Below, in pieces: positions 13,564 through 14,112 of a stretch of DNA of 14,112 nt (positions within the stretch are counted from its first letter, which is position 1; each line of letters begins with the position of its first letter). The position numbers and the translations under genes were made by a program. Origin of the DNA: Hyphomicrobiales bacterium (GTDB taxonomy: Bacteria > Pseudomonadota > Alphaproteobacteria > Rhizobiales > Devosiaceae). Location of the stretch: NCBI GenBank assembly GCA_027082895.1, contig JALWTJ010000409.1, positions 1-14,112 of the forward strand, written 5' to 3'. Below the pieces are notes generated by a model. That model did not search any database and was not told the DNA's origin. It saw nothing but the letters and a program-made list of their open reading frames with translations.

Positions 13564-14112
13564 TCAGGTCACGTTCAGATTCTGCTGAACTACGTTGAGG
13601 ATCTGCTGGGTGGACATGAATTCGACACCGATTCCCTTGTCGAAGTGACGCACGATCCGTCCGCGCATGCGACCAAGGGTAACCGGTGTGCCCACGGCAG
13701 GGCGCACGTCCATTTCGATCGCTGCCCCGGACAGGGATATGTCAACGATCTTGCAATTGTACTGGCGCCCGTCGTCCAGCGTGATCCGGGAATGGCGAAT
13801 ATCCGGCACCACGCGGCCGTGGCGGCGGTCTTCGGCCAGGTTCAATTCGTCCTTGTTGGCCAGCCATGTCAATTGGGCAGCCAGCTTGTCACGCTTGCGG
13901 GCGGAGGCTGTCAGGCTCATTTCAAAGCCGCCATCGGTCAGATTTATGATGGGCCCGGCAACGCGACCGATATGGTCCATGTAGATGACGACCTGCTCCC
14001 CCACTTCGCCCGCGACCGGGGCAATGACAAGGGCGTCGCCCGGGGACATTTCAATGATCTGGCAGGGAAATTCGCGCTTGTCGGACAGCATGTAACGGCC
14101 CAGAACGGAAAC
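13564..14112 (-). CDS. Tandem PilZ-domain protein (N-terminus cut by window edge)
   Basis: 182 codons are visible, and the frame is open to the right edge. A Met is available at 14089-14091, but the preceding VSVLGRY matches the usual domain-1 beginning (RRFxR...VALLGRYM) of rhizobial PilZ proteins, so the real start is very likely outside the window. Two PilZ-like folds are present. The first (about 1-85) has only a degenerate MSPGD where NxSxxG is expected. The second has RRHGR (96-100) and DISLSG (124-129), a complete RxxxR...D/NxSxxG signature for c-di-GMP. It is therefore likely a cytoplasmic c-di-GMP receptor binding mainly through domain 2. It ends LNVT, and BTLCP follows on the same strand 289 bp on with its own candidate promoter. 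Confidence 0.9.
   Translation of the reverse strand, partial: VSVLGRYMLSDKREFPCQIIEMSPGDALVIAPVAGEVGEQVVIYMDHIGRVAGPIINLTDGGFEMSLTASARKRDKLAAQLTWLANKDELNLAEDRRHGRVVPDIRHSRITLDDGRQYNCKIVDISLSGAAIEMDVRPAVGTPVTLGRMRGRIVRHFDKGIGVEFMSTQQILNVVQQNLNVT

Noticed and set aside
1..14112. Defence island, prophage, CRISPR array, toxin-antitoxin pair or biosynthetic cluster
   Set aside because: No spaced repeats, integrases, transposases, restriction or toxin families. All larger genes are core metabolic or conserved single genes.

Overview
This is a high-GC window (14,112 bp) from an alphaproteobacterium, most probably Hyphomicrobiales (Rhizobiales). The assignment rests on a DUF3126 protein next to cysE, a bacterial transglutaminase-like cysteine peptidase (BTLCP), a tandem PilZ protein of rhizobial type, a CHCC zinc-finger protein related to mitochondrial complex I subunit NDUFS6, a perfect CtrA-type box (TTAA-N7-TTAA), and a roughly 108-bp palindromic intergenic repeat of a kind I recall from many rhizobial genomes. 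No phage, transposase, CRISPR or plasmid functions are visible. The window reads as a conserved chromosomal core.

Layout, left to right. (1) 1-1522, minus strand: the 5' two-thirds or more of map (methionine aminopeptidase, cut by the window edge), preceded by sfsA. (2) 1774-3196, plus strand: a MoaB/CinA-N-type protein, gpt (xanthine phosphoribosyltransferase) 13 bp behind it, then tRNA-Leu(UAA). (3) 3398-5300, plus: gnd (6-phosphogluconate dehydrogenase) and a YbaK-type aminoacyl-tRNA deacylase. (4) 5285-8967, minus: a four-gene run read from right to left as a CHCC zinc-finger protein, an FAD monooxygenase, a TetA-like MFS transporter and a GNAT acetyltransferase. The acetyltransferase overlaps the end of ybaK by 16 bp, tail to tail. 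(5) 9189-11160, plus: alpha/beta hydrolase, cysE (serine acetyltransferase) and DUF3126. (6) 11166-12470: two unrecognised membrane-associated proteins transcribed divergently around a CtrA-like site, followed by a strong intrinsic terminator. (7) 12542-14112: the palindromic repeat, then a secreted BTLCP (minus), whose stop codon lies inside the repeat, and a PilZ-domain protein (minus) that runs off the right edge.

Most genes are housekeeping: N-terminal methionine removal, purine salvage, pentose phosphate pathway, cysteine synthesis and tRNA proofreading. The least understood parts are the zinc finger/monooxygenase/hydrolase neighbourhood, with a 10-bp inverted repeat in its divergent promoter region, and the membrane-protein pair flanking the CtrA box. 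I found no convincing new multi-gene system. The findings are regulatory and structural details.
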